From Heliocidaris erythrogramma (Eukaryota; Echinodermata; Echinoidea; Camarodonta; Echinometridae): DNA of 64,000 nucleotides. The stretch is taken from NCBI GenBank assembly GCA_025617745.1, contig CM046855.1, positions 46,479,813 through 46,543,812 of the forward strand. Direction: 5' to 3'. This document shows, one piece after another, positions 21,000-32,138 of the stretch. Position numbers and translations under genes: made by a program. The notes under the pieces were generated by a model. The model searched no databases. It was not told the DNA's origin and saw only the letters and a program-made list of their open reading frames with translations. How positions within the stretch are numbered: position 1 is the stretch's first letter; each line of letters begins with the position of its first letter.

Positions 21000-23062
21000 T
21001 AAAAAGTCCGCGGCTCTATCAGAGAGACCCGACTGTCTTGCAGATTCCCTGACAGGGGCCAAGCAGTCAAATGAAGGGACTCCGGACTGTGGTGAAGAAT
21101 CCCCGAGAGGGGCTGCAACACCAGATCCGCTCTTAACGGGAGAACGAACGGTTGAGCCCTTAGGAGGCTCATAAGCTCTGGAAACCAATTCCTCCTGGGC
21201 CAAAAGGGAGCTATTACAAGCACCCGCGCCCGATCTTCCCTGATTTTCCGCAAGACACGCGGAATCAGTTGGAAGGGAGGAAAGGCGAATCCCTGAAGGT
21301 TCTCCCAGCTGAGGGAGAAAGCATCGAGAGCCCATGCTCCCTGATCGCGAACACGGGAGCAATACTTCGGCAGCTGGTGATTTAGCACCGACGCAAATAG
21401 ATCCACTTCCAGTGGACCTAGGCAACTGCGAATGCGGCAAAAGACCTCCGGATGGAGCATCCATTCCGATGGAAGATACCTGCCCCGAGACAGAAAATCC
21501 GCAATGAGGTTTTCCCGACCGGGGATGAAAGAGGCCACGGGTGTGATCGCCATGCGACGACACCACCTCCACAGCTGAGCTGCTAGGGCATTCAGGGCAG
21601 CCGAACGAGTGCCTCCCTGCCGATTGATATATGCCACAGTAACATTGTCCGTGAGAATCAGAACCGAACGACTGAGAAGTCGACTTCTGAAATGGAGCAA
21701 GGTCAACAGAACTGCCATAAACTCCAGGACATTGATATGGGGAAGAGTCCCAAGATGAGACCAATCCCCCGCAACCGTGCTGCCGTTGCAGTGTCCTCCC
21801 CACCCCAACCGAGAGGCGTCCGTCGAAACCGATATCGACGGGAGAGGGGCAGTGAAGGACCTGCCTCGCGCGAGAAACTCCTCGCTCGTCCAACAAGAGA
21901 GAAGAGACTTGATCCTTACTGGTACTGGAATCCAGACCAAAAGAGAGTCTTTTCCCGGCTTGAAGAACCTGAGGAGATGTCTCTGAAAAGGTCTCATGAG
22001 GAGCCGGCAGTCCTCTAGAACGTCGACTAGACTGGCTAGATAACCTAAAAACTGAAGCCACTGTCTGGCCGTGACCCTTCTGGCCAGCAAGAGCTTGCGA
22101 GCCGCAGAGACAATGGTGAGAATCCTGTCTCGACTGGGCCGAGCCAACTGATTCCGTATGTCTAACACCGCCCCCAGAAAAACTGGGCTGCGAGTAGGAA
22201 CTAACTCTGACTAACTTTTCCCAATTTATTAGGAAACCTAAGTCTTGAGTAAGAGAGACGAGCAAACGAGTCTCGTCCAACAAACGATCGCGCGACTCCG
22301 CAAGGAGAAGCCAATCGTCCAGGTAACAAAACAACCGAAGGCCGCCAGCACAGCTACAACTTGAGTAAAAACCCGAGGGGCCGGGCGCAGCCCGAAGGGA
22401 AGAGCACGAAAACGATAAGTCTCTGAGAGGAAGGAGAACCCCAGAAGATCGCGGGATGCGCGATGAATGGGAATGTGAAAATACGCGTCCTTGAGATCTA
22501 TCGAGACCGCGTAGTCCTTCCTCTTGATCAACGGAAGAATGGAGGCGAGAGTCTCCATCCGAAAATGAACCGGAGAAATGAATTTGTTTATTCTTTTCAG
22601 GTTCAGAATCAAACGAAGTTTTCCCGAGCGCTTGGGAATAACAAAAATCGGAGAAAGGGAAAGAGACGGCCTGTCTCTTACCCTTTCTATAGCCCTCTTT
22701 TCCAAAAGAGACTCGATCTCCTTTGAAGCATGAGATCGAGCCAGGGCAGACATGGGAGGTGACCGAATTCTTATAGCCCCTCCGGGGAGCGAAGCGAAAA
22801 GATCTATGAAGAATCCGTCTCGCACGACGGAGAGAACAAACGCGTCCCCGGAGATGGCCTCCCAAGCGGGGAGAAAAGAATGAAGTCGGCCACCTACCAA
22901 ATTCGGAAGAACAAACGCTCGGGGAAAAACATCAAAACCCAGGCTTGGCCTTATGCGAAGCCGTCGCCTTACCACGAGAACCTCTCGAAAAGCCCCTGCC
23001 ACGACTCCCTCTCCCGCGAGAAGGAGCTGGCTGCGGCTCAGAAGGCGGGACCCTAGACACAC
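20999..23062 (-). pseudogene. DIRS reverse transcriptase-RNase H, two frame breaks
   Basis: RT motifs in order are SPIFVIPKRSGKLRLILNLK, YAVSIDLKDAYFHIPI and RALPFGLRPAPRVFT. After about 22345 (plus coordinates) the frame shifts, and the catalytic box CYLDDWLLLAESRDR reads in the next frame (1-bp loss or 2-bp gain). At about 22215 a 4-bp insertion returns reading to the first frame, which continues through RNase H (VSTDASRLGWGG, NVLEFMAVLL, LTDNVTVAYINRQGG, NLIADFLSRG). It also holds the DIRS C-terminal block with VDLFAS and WALDAFSLSWENLQ, ending TAA at 20999. The 5' end overlaps gag. The two shifts cancel outside a stretch of about 45 codons, but that stretch holds part of the RT palm, so the enzyme would be defective. 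Confidence 0.85.
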
Positions 23063-25125
23063 GACTGCGTTGACCCGAAGCGGGACCAGCAGGCCTACGC
23101 CGGACAGGGGCCCGCGTTGACTTAGAGCTAGTGTGAAACTGCTTAGTCATATCCGAGATCTGTTTTCGCGCATCGATCTCTCTCTGAAAAACCGTAGCGA
23201 ATTTACCACCAAAAAGCGAAGGACCCCGAGACGGAACATCCCGGAGAAGTTGAGCAATGCCCGACTCTCTAACACCCAGTGCCGAGAGAGCCAAGGTCCT
23301 GCGACGGAACGTAGCCGAAGCAGCTGCGGTGGAAAGCTGCGACCACTGCAGACAAAAAAGAGTATGCAGCAAGTCGTCAATAACCAGCTTGTCACCATCA
23401 GTAACATTCAACTCCTCCGCCCTGGACCTAAGGTCGGAGAGAAACCCTTGAAAAGCCGCCAAACGCATACCTGACCTAACCTGGTTTTCAATATTAAACC
23501 AAAGCTTATCCTCCGCCTTGAACGCAGCGGAGGTAAGCGGATTAGTCGCCTGCAAGCGACGACCAACTTCTAAAATCTCAGGAGAAAGAGTCTTAGCTTT
23601 GAAAAAGCTGTCTTGATCCTGAGAACCGAAGGCGAAAGCCTTACCCTTAACCGCAGTAGGGCGCTTAACCAACAGCGCAGCCTCAATGCGGTCATACTCC
23701 AGCTTGAAATCCTCCTCGAGAGCAATACCCTCGGAGGAATCCTGAATCCTGAAATTCAGGGAGATATTTAGACAACAAAGCAATCGCTTCCATCCCACAC
23801 AGGGCGAGCGATTGAGGCTCCGCCTGCCCAAGCGATTCAGAAACCGAAGCTTGAGAGGCCGCCTCCAAGTCTGGTTCCACCCGAGTGGAATGAGACAAAG
23901 GACCGCAAACAAAGGACTCAGCAGGCAGAGCCCCGCATGGTTCAACAAAAGTCTCCTCGCCCGGCGGCGCCCCAAGGGCCGCGGGAATAGGAGGCACATG
24001 CGAACCCGACTCAGACAAAGACGAATCAATCACAAAAGGCTGATTAGTCTCAAAGTCAGACCCCTGAATAGGGACAGAAGCCAGGGTTGAAGTAGCCGGT
24101 ACAAAGGACCAACCCTGATCCTGAGCAAAAGCCCGCATCATGCTGAACATATCAGCTTGAGAGGAGCTAGCCGGGTTAGCCAGGCCAGACGGGCAAGAGG
24201 CCGGCAAAGCCTTGCCACTTTTTGCCTTCTTCTTGGCCTTTTTCTTGGCTGGCTCGACAAGAGTCGTAGCCGAAACCCTTTTCTTAGAACGCTTAATCGG
24301 ATTCGTTCGGATCTCCGAAGCCGCTTCGGAAACACGAACCGAACCCTCCGCAGAGGGACGTTCACCTCCCTCAAAGGGATTAGAGCGCTCAGGGCGTAAG
24401 CCCAAAGAATCGCCCAAATCACCCATATTGGCTAAGCAAGAAGATGCAGTAGCCATGGGTTGGGAGCTAAAAGCACCCAGTGCGGGGGCAGACCGAGATG
24501 ACTCGGTATGTGCCCGATGACTACTAAAGGCGTGTAAACCCACTATTGGACCGCTAGGAAGCGGCAATAGGGGAGCACTAGTAGTCACGCACGTCCATAA
24601 CTGTTAGCTCGAGCATTCCCATTAGCTGGCAATGTAGACAGCCCGGGAAGTACTCGTTCCCCCATATGGCATCAGCACGGGGGCTAGGGTTTGAGAACCC
24701 AGACCAACATGGACTAAGCCCGTGGGTTGCCCTGCAGTAGTGGGGCGCGTCTCCCCTAACGGATTTAAGCGAGTGAACGCTACCGTACGGGAAACAACCG
24801 CCCCCCCCCCCCCTTCTGGTCTTGACGACCGGGGGATTGGATTCGAGATATCCAAACCACTAGAATCTGACGCCACCCACCCCAAAGCCACGGGCTTCGG
24901 AGTTGACAATCCAGACTCAATTAACGCCACCCGTCCCGAAGCCGCAAGCTCCGAGACTGGCAAACTCTGCAAGGAAACACCACTAGGCAACTTACCCGTA
25001 GCCCTCCTCCCTCCCCCATGTACCGAAGTACTCGGGAGAGTTCTGGAGGGCCGAGTCGTCTTGCTAGACGACTCTTCGGAAGAAGCAGGTCTCCGTGACC
25101 TAACTGCTTCTTCTTCCGAATTCAT
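22932..25125 (-). pseudogene. gag: DIRS gag, broken by a 7-bp tandem duplication and two upstream stops
   Basis: The downstream part reads FKLEYDRIEAALLVKRP, EILEVGRRLQATNPLTSAAF and DKLWFNIENQVRSGMRLAAF, with an Arg/Gly/Ser-rich basic tail (SRGRGSRGRGFSRGSRGK), typical of DIRS ORF1. Upstream is a low-complexity Ser/Pro/Ala region with a lysine cluster (KKKAKKKAKSGK). The two parts are in different frames, switching at about 23740-23756 where AATCCTG is directly repeated (AATCCTGAATCCTG on the plus strand). A 7-bp duplication explains the shift exactly. Further upstream, in the same frame, a region starting MNSEEEAVRSRRPASSEE at 25125 is separated from the rest by two stop codons near 24622 and 24606. 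Whether it belongs to gag is uncertain. Confidence 0.75.
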
Positions 25126-25544
25126 ACCACTGCAATAAAACAGACAATAAAGTATACTTTTCAAAATAAGAAATACTTCAACTGAATGCAGTAAATAAGA
25201 CTAAAGTTTATTTGGGAGATACGCACAAAAAATTTTCACAGCCAAAACCGTAAGAACAAACACCGAACCCAAAGGCTCGGTGACAAACGGAAACACCCGC
25301 AAACACACAGAAATATCTACGTGGGGCTGACCGTGAAAGGGAAAAATAAATGCCAAGAAAAGGAATCAAAATATCCCTTGCAATCGGCAAGAGTGACTAC
25401 TAAAACACAAAGTACTATAAACTAAGCGAATATAGGTACCTAAAAGTGCTTTAAATATGCGAAAAAGCGCGCCTAAAAGATACTATACGACCTGATTTCA
25501 GGAGCGCTGTGACTAGACGTCCTATCTCGTCGGGGGCGAGCAAG

Positions 25545-25697
25545 AAAGAGGAAGATGGCCGTAGCGTGTTGACGCGCGTGAGTGGCGAAGGGGACAATAG
25601 GATTACGGGGGGTGCGCACAATATTGTGACTCATGTGTGTTAAATTCTCGAAGGGGTCCCGTAGTCAAGACTACTGGCATAATAGGTAGGTATATAT
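25545..25697 (-). repeat. DIRS inverted terminal repeat (5' end of element)
   Basis: Exact complement of 19653-19803. Flanking DNA on both sides carries similar TAATATAGATAGATAG runs (19573-19589 and 25727-25744). Confidence 0.9.
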
Positions 25698-25985
25698 GAT
25701 TTATTGCAGTAAATTCCATTTTTTTTGTAATATAGATAGATAGATAAGGTGTCAACCAATGCTGATAATTTTCGATTGAGGGAAGTGTTGAATAAAGAAA
25801 TTAATCATGAAAGCTGATACAAGCACTGTGTATGAAAAATGAAATCTTATTGAAATTATTTAAACTTTAGTAAAACCAGTCGATTTAAGCTTATTTTATT
25901 TCTTAATATAATTTTTTGTTTAAAGTACTTAAGTTTGGTCATATAAAGAGTCACTATATCGATATTTCCCTTTCTTATTATTCAG

Positions 25986-27753
25986 CTAACAGAGTTATTC
26001 CTGCTTTCAAAAGCGAGTTAGCAGACGTGCTTGCTTTTGAGGAATTCGTGTACCAAAATGATATACAGATCAAGCAGATCGACGCGTTCCTCAAGTACTT
26101 CAAAGAACAAGCAGCAGCACTGACGACAGATGGCCTGAAAGTCGTACAGCAGAAAGAGGCGAAGGCAGAGGAGGAGGAGAAGGCAAAGGAGGAAAGGCAA
26201 AGGAGGAGAAGGCAAAGGAGGAGAAGGCAGAGGATGAAGCAGATGAGGAGAATACAGAGGAGGAGACAGAGGAGGAGGCAGGGGAGGTGGAGGAGGCAGA
26301 GGAAGAGACGGCAGAGGTGGAGGAGGCAAAGGAGGAGCAGGTAGAAATGGAGGAGATGAAGGCAGAAATGGAGGAGGTGGAGAATGTAGAGGCAGAGGAG
26401 ATGAAGGGAGAGGAGGAGAAGGCAGAGGTGGAGGAGATGAAGGCAGGAAAGGAGAAGAGGGCAGAGGTGGAGATGAAGGCAGGAAAGGAGGAGGCAGATG
26501 AGGAGGAGAAGGTAGAGGAGAAGGCAAAGGTGGAGAATTTAGGGGAGAAGGCAGAGGAGGAGGCAGAGGAGGAAGCAGAGGAGGAAAATACAGAGGCGGC
26601 GGGGGAGGTGGAGAAGGCAGAGGAGGTAGAGGAGGAAAAGGAGGAGCAGGCAGATATGGAGGAGGTGGAGAATGCAGAGATGGAGAAGGCAGAGGAGGCA
26701 GAGGAAGAGACGGCAGAGGTGGAGACGGCAGAGGTGGAGGAGACAAAGGAGGAGCAGGCAGAAATGGAGGTGGAGAATGTAGAGGCAGAGGAGATGAAGG
26801 GAGAGGAGAAGGGAGAGGAGGAGGAGATGAAGGCAGAAAAGGAGGAGAAGGCAGAGGTGGAGGAGATGAAGGCAGGAAAGGAGGAGGCAGAGGAGGAGGA
26901 GAAGGCAAAGGTGGAGAATTTAGAGGAGAAGGCAGAGGAGGCAGAGGAGGAAGCAGAGGAGGAAAATACAGAGGCGGCAGGGGAGGTGGAGAAGGCAGAG
27001 GTGGATGAGGCAAAGGAGGAGCAGGCAGAAATGGAGGAGGTGGAGAATGCAGAGGAGGAGATGAAGGCAGAGGTGGAGGAGATGAAGACCAGAAAGGAGA
27101 ATGAGGCAGAGGAGGAGAAGGCAAAGGTGAAGAATTTAGAGGAGAAGGCAGAGGAGGAGAAAGCAGAGAAGGAAGAGGTAGAGGAGATGAAGGGAGAGCA
27201 GGGAAAGGGAGAGGAGATGAAGGCAGAAAAGGAGAAAGGGGCAGAGGTGGAGATGAAGGCAGGAAAGGAGGCAGAGGAGAAGGAGAAGGTAGAGGAAGTA
27301 GCAAAGGTGGAGAAAAAAGCAAAGGTAGAGAAGGCAGAGGTGGAGAAGGCAGAGGTAGAGGAGATGAAGGCAGAAATGGAGGATGTGGAGAATGCAGCGG
27401 CAGCTAAGATGAAGGCAGAGGAGGAGGGGAAGGGGGAGAATGTTGATGTGGAAGAGAAAACGGTGAAGGAGGATGAAGCAAAGGCACAGAAGATGAAGGC
27501 AGAGGAGGTGGAGGCAGAGGCAAAGAAGACAAAGGCAGAGATGGCAGTAACGTTGGTGGTAGAGACTAAAGCCACAGAGGAGGAGCAGAAAGAGGGCAAG
27601 GAGAAGGTGCAGGAGAAGGTGGAGGAGGAGAAAGATGAAGATGGGAATAAAGAAAGTGTTCATGCTGACAAAGACCAAGCTGAACGAAGAAGACAGAAAT
27701 GGTGGAAACTTTTATGCTGTTTTAGTTGGAGGAGGCGCAGCAGGCACTCATAA
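25986..27753 (+). CDS. Glu/Lys/Ala-rich repetitive protein, 3' terminal exon
   Basis: The exon starts after TATTATTCAG (phase 1). It encodes a short globular-looking segment (FKSELADVLAFEEFVYQNDI, then IDAFLKYFKEQAAAL), about 480 residues of Glu/Lys/Ala/Val/Met repeats predicted to be helical or coiled, and a distinct basic, aromatic, cysteine-bearing tail (KWWKLLCCFSWRRRSRHS) before the stop at 27751. Two AATAAA signals follow at 27795 and 27806. Larger internal duplications are visible: the block KVENL(G/E)EKAEE ... EENTEAAGEVEKAE occurs twice about 400 bp apart. The frame breaks once, at about 26193, where one G is missing from a GGAGAAGGC repeat. This could be a real lesion or a sequencing error in low-complexity DNA. 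Upstream exons are not visible; the DIRS element lies directly upstream. No family was recognised. Confidence 0.6.
26160..27640. repeat. 1.5-kb purine (GA)-rich tract inside the Glu/Lys-rich exon
   Basis: Almost every base on the plus strand is A or G, with GAGGAG, AAGGCAGAGG and GTGGAG repeats. This is the cause of several long proline/serine-rich reading frames on the minus strand, which are shadows. Confidence 0.8.
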
Positions 27754-27978
27754 GTTGTGGTAGGAGAGGATACAATATCGCGATTGTCTTTGTGAATAAA
27801 TTGTAAATAAAATTGTAGATACACATAACTATTGTACTGTTGGACATTTTTTGAGCCATTTTTGGAAGAGATGGATTGGAGAATTTGATAGAGAGAGAGA
27901 GAGAGATGGCAAGACAAGAAAAGAGATAGAGATGGGGAGATAAAAACAAAGAAAGAAAGAGGGAGAGAGAGTACGAGA

Positions 27979-28145
27979 TACTGTAAAACCAGAAACTTTT
28001 GCGACATAAAACTCGCAAAGTGCAATAATTTTATGTTGTTTCGATTGTGATTTTATTATTTTGCAGCATGAAACTTTTGTAAATCTCGACCCCTCACAAA
28101 ATTTGCCAAAGTTTCATGCACGCAAAAATTTCTGGTTTTACAGTA
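27979..28145. mobile_element. 167-bp MITE, TA-flanked (CTGTAAAACCAGAAA ends)
   Basis: TACTGTAAAACCAGAAACTT (27979) is mirrored by TTTCTGGTTTTACAGTA ending at 28145. TA at both edges fits a Tc1/mariner-type target. No coding capacity. Confidence 0.75.
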
Positions 28146-28533
28146 ATGTATAAGGCAATGTATTTTTGCGGATTTTACTCGGTGACAAAAGTTTCAAAGT
28201 GGGTAATTAATCTCATAAATTGGGTAATTGATAAATGAATAAGCTAATACAAGAACCTAGATTAAGCATATCTTTCATTTTAATCTTCCCTTTACAATAG
28301 TCGGGAAAGAATGATAGATAACACATAATGAACAAATAATGTGTAAAAAACAAAACGCGTTCAGACAGATATATACTGTAACATTCTTGATTCTTTTAAT
28401 AATACACGCACTGGCCTGAAAGTACTTTAAAAATAAATCAAGGTATAAAAAATAAAGCATTATCACCTGTTTCACACTCACATGTAAATATCTCTTTTCT
28501 CAAGTTTTCTCTTCCTTTGCATTCTGGAATAGA

Positions 28534-28817
28534 AAAGTTCTCAAGGGAAAATTGTGAACTCCGATTTGAAGGACTTGGTTGTTACATCTTATTTAACCTT
28601 TATAGATAAAGGTATTTGCATACTAAATCAACATTAATGATTGTTTGCTTAAATAACATAATTTAGTACAGTTTAAAAAGTTCTCAAGTGAAAATTTTCA
28701 ACTCCAATTTGAGGGACGTGGCTGTTACATTTTCACTGACCTTTATACATAAAAGTATTTGAATACTAAATCAACACTAATGATTATTTGCTTGAATAAC
28801 ACAATTTAGTAAAATTG
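28534..28817. repeat. diverged tandem duplication of about 140 bp
   Basis: AAGTTCTCAAGGGAAAATTG (28534) and AAGTTCTCAAGTGAAAATTT (28677) begin two units that align through ACTAAATCAACA(T/C)TAATGATT to ACA(T/C)AATTTAGTA, with scattered substitutions. Confidence 0.75.
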
Positions 28818-28928
28818 TAAGGGCTTATAACCATGTATATTTTTTTCAAAAGAATCAGTACCTTGAAATGGGCTGACATGCTTAATGATTTGTACGGGTT
28901 TTTCATTTGTTCTCCATATTTTGATCAG

Positions 28929-29831
28929 TATACAGTGAGTCAATAAAAAGGAAACCCATATCCAAGACCCAATATCTTGAAAACGAAGTGACATTGCTGA
29001 AATATGATATAATGGTATAATAGTGGTTGATGTCGTCTTTAATTTGATAGGCTGCTCACCTAAATGTGATCATGGATGGCGGAGCACTGGTCATTTTTAA
29101 AAGTATATCAAAATTGCTTTTGCCCAAGTTTGGAATGAATGGTGTGCAGGAGTCACTTTCTTTTGGGTAAATCCATGGAGACTATTCAACCAAACGGTTG
29201 GTTCACCATCCATTTCATTCAAAACTTGGGCAGAGACAAATTTGAGATGAATCAGGAAACAAGATGAATGCGACTGCGTCTCCGATATGCCTCCGCCTAA
29301 ATTCAGTTGATGGTTCAAACTGTTCTTGAAATATTGTGATAACCAGAATAAATGGCCTCCAATTACATGTCAATTGACCTCTTTGACATTTGACCTTCCA
29401 CCTTATAACCCAAAAGTCAGATCACTTAATCTCTTCCAAGTCATGAATACAAATAGTTGAGATATATGGAGATAACAAAGGTAAAAAAACATTAATTTCA
29501 CATACACCTGTATGACCTGCCACCTTTGACCTATGTGAACAAAAATCTAATCAGTTCATCTCACTATGGTGATGCATACTAGTGCCAAGTTTGAAGTTAA
29601 TGGATCAAATTGTTCTTGATATATCACGTTAAGGCTAAAACCTGCAATTTCAGATTGGACCTCTATGACCTTTGACGTACATAACCCCCCCCCCCCCCAA
29701 AAAAAAAATATGAAGTTCATACCTCATGTGGTTCTAGAGTTATCGCGAGAACAAGAAAGCAGGACGGACGGACAGACGAATAACCCGAAAACGTGATGCC
29801 TCCAGCACCACCTTCGGTGGGCGGAGGCATA
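28929..29831. mobile_element. HINE/Helitron-like repeat with degenerate core units, GGAC microsatellite and terminal hairpin
   Basis: Degenerate units with TGACC...TTTGACC motifs (29379-29400, 29514-29536, 29660-29680) are followed by GACGGACGGACAGACG and a strong hairpin at 29796-29830, ATGCCTCC...CCACCTTCGGTGG...GGAGGCAT, with a TTC(G) loop. Cores, then microsatellite, then hairpin is the expected 3' layout of HINE-type elements; family identity is inference. Confidence 0.5.
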
Positions 29832-30850
29832 AAAATGCTACTTTGCAGTTTTCCCTGATCAGATTTTATTGATCAAGGTGTCAAATCAACTCAAAGAAAA
29901 CGTGATAGGCTACAATGTATCGTTAACTAAATCTATATGTGCTGATTGCAGTGATATTCAGGGTTGAATCTGGGTTTCTATTTTATTGGCTCACACTGTA
30001 TAGTTTTTATATGAGCACACACATGTGTACTGAGGAGAACATTGAGAATGACAAAGCTGCCCATTTCAAGGCTCTTATTCCTCTCATAGAATGACTAAAG
30101 TGTAAAACCTAAAAAAAAACTCTACTTTGCTATATAAATGTTATGGATCTTCCTTATTATCATTTCCTCATCATTCTCAAAATACTCCTGGATCACAATT
30201 GTCAAGTTTGAAGCTTTTTATCCAATCTGATTTTGAATTATCTTAGTGATATAAATCCTTGCTCATGCACTGTTACAAGAAGCAATTACACGATGCCAGA
30301 ATACTTAGTACCTCGTTAAAAGGAAAAGAATTTTTGTCTTCTTCACAAAAATTGCATTAACTAGACAACTTTCTTAACACATTTGTACATAAAAGAATAA
30401 TTGCTCTGACAAGGACTTCAAATAAGTGGCACAATAGCACATTAGCACTCTTTAGACTACTGTTAAACAATACACAAAGCTTGCATGAGTATGCTGTCCT
30501 CCACAATGCCTCGTTATCAGATCACGTTTAACCAAATTGTTTCAACAAACTCAAACTTTTTTGACAACTCCAATAAATAGCATCCACATGGCAGATTATA
30601 CACGCGTCTTCATTTCTAGGAAAGACTTGCATAAGTATGCACGAGTATAAAACTTTGTTGCGATGTAGGGCAGGGGTCCCTTCTATTTCATAATCCTTGA
30701 TATGCCACTTGTGTATGGATGGCAGATATAGCTCCTGATTGCCCTAAACCACAAGGTTTTCTTCAAGAAGAGTTCCAATATAATTTTTTGTGTGTGTTAC
30801 GAGGCAAGGATTGCATTACGACTGTCCTGTAGAAGGAAGGTCACTACTTT
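29832..30850. other. no recognisable gene
   Basis: AT-rich; nothing supported apart from the possible minus-strand terminal exon just to its right. Confidence 0.4.
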
Positions 30851-31396
30851 CCAAGGTCTTTTAGATGCGAAAAGACATGCTGTTCCATGGCCTGCGAAAA
30901 ACAAAAACAAACAATAGAAAAGTATGTATGCATTTATTTATCTACAGAACATAACGATATTGCACAAACAGACTATGGGTGATTTAATAGTCCAGGAGAT
31001 AGGGGAGGGCACTTTATTCAGGAGTGATATTCTGAAAACCTACATTATATTTTATGTTAGTGAAAGAATGAAAATTGTTATAACAAACTGAATTAGGACA
31101 AGTGAGTGTTTAAAGTCTGGGCAATATCATGTGAAATGGATTGCTCTACCATTGCCTTCATATTCAAAATATGTAACGAGAAATAGCTGATTTTTGGGGC
31201 CAGAAAGTCTGTAAGCATTCGGAAAGCCTTTCTAAATAGATCATGGCAGATTTACCTTGAGGGTTGTATTCTTCTGGGGGTAGTTCTTGAGGCAGGTCTT
31301 CCAGAGGCACTGACGGGCTGAGCGACGTATGTGAATGTGCTGGAGATGGGTCTTGAGAGTATCCACTCGCAGGAAACGACTGATACAGTGACTCCA
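30804..31396 (-). CDS. two possible exons of an unidentified gene
   Basis: Exon 31256-31396 (minus) is bounded by TTCTATCAG and the donor GTAAAT. It is exactly 141 bp, phase 1 at both ends, and reads ESLYQSFPASGYSQDPSPAH and VPLEDLPQELPPEEYNPQ, a proline/serine-rich unstructured segment. A further acceptor (TTTTTCGCAG) precedes 30901, where phase-consistent reading gives HGTACLFASKRPWKVV to a TAA at about 30804. An alternative frame reads MEQHVFSHLKDLGK and stops sooner. No domain was recognised. Two LINEs lie directly upstream on this strand, so earlier exons would be beyond 36.2 kb. Support is splice signals and composition only. Confidence 0.35.
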
Positions 31397-32138
31397 CTGA
31401 TAGAAACGATAATATTCAAAATAATCATACAATGGAAACCTGCTACAAAGAGCTCCGCTACAACGAGATTCCCGATAAAACAAAGTAATTTTTACGGTCC
31501 TTACACGCATAGTTAATTTGTCTTTGTTGAATGGCTGTTTTCCAGACTCATTTAAACATGCACAAGTTGATCCTCTTATTAAGAAGTCTGGTTTAGATCC
31601 AGAATTACTGGCAAACTATAGACCAATAGCGAAGCTTAAGTTTGTTGCAAAGTTAATAGAGCGAGCAGGTGTCAACCAAATACATGCCTATCTGGACAGG
31701 AATAGATTGTATGGCAAAACACAATCGGCATATAGGAAGCATCATAGTGTTGAGACAGCGATGGTTCGCATTTTTAATGACTTACTTCTTGCAGCGGACA
31801 GAGGCCAGGAGACGGTGCTAGTGATGCTGGATTACTCGTCTGCCTTTGATATTATCGAACATGACATCATGCTCCGCCGTCTCGTGTCAGGCTATGGGAT
31901 TGCTGGCACTGCATTGGACTGGTTTCGATCATACTTTAGTAACCGAACTCAGAGTGTATTAATTAATGGTATTGCATCTATCCCTATTGTTTTAACACAA
32001 GGAGTTCCTCAGGGCTCAGTTGTGGGGCCATTGTGTTTTTCAATGTATACTGCTCCATTGGAAGATGTAATAGAGAAATGTGGTATGAGTAAAATGGTTT
32101 ATGCTGATGATACTCAGATCTATATCTCAGTACCAATA

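Larger units (their letters stand above)
19643..25715 (-). mobile_element. DIRS-type tyrosine-recombinase retrotransposon, almost complete
   Basis: A 6.07-kb element in minus orientation with gag, RT-RNase H and tyrosine recombinase (YR). Inverted terminal repeats lie at 19653-19803 and 25545-25697, identical over about 150 bp as read by eye. An internal complementary region at 19860-19960 is complementary to the outermost bases of both ends. This split-terminus structure, with no target-site duplication, is diagnostic of DIRS. The region is markedly richer in G+C than its surroundings. Frame breaks in gag and RT show this copy is inactive although its ends are intact. Confidence 0.93.

Noticed and set aside
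20999..22865. Upstream 600 codons of the long minus-strand frame ending at 20025 as coding
   Set aside because: From 22865 to about 21000 that frame is mostly the wrong frame over RT-RNase H; only the YR part and a short stretch with the RT box are meaningful.
26018..27599. Very long proline- and serine-rich reading frames on the minus strand (434 and 499 codons)
   Set aside because: They are mirror readings of the purine-rich Glu/Lys exon on the plus strand, with no domain, start context or splice signals.
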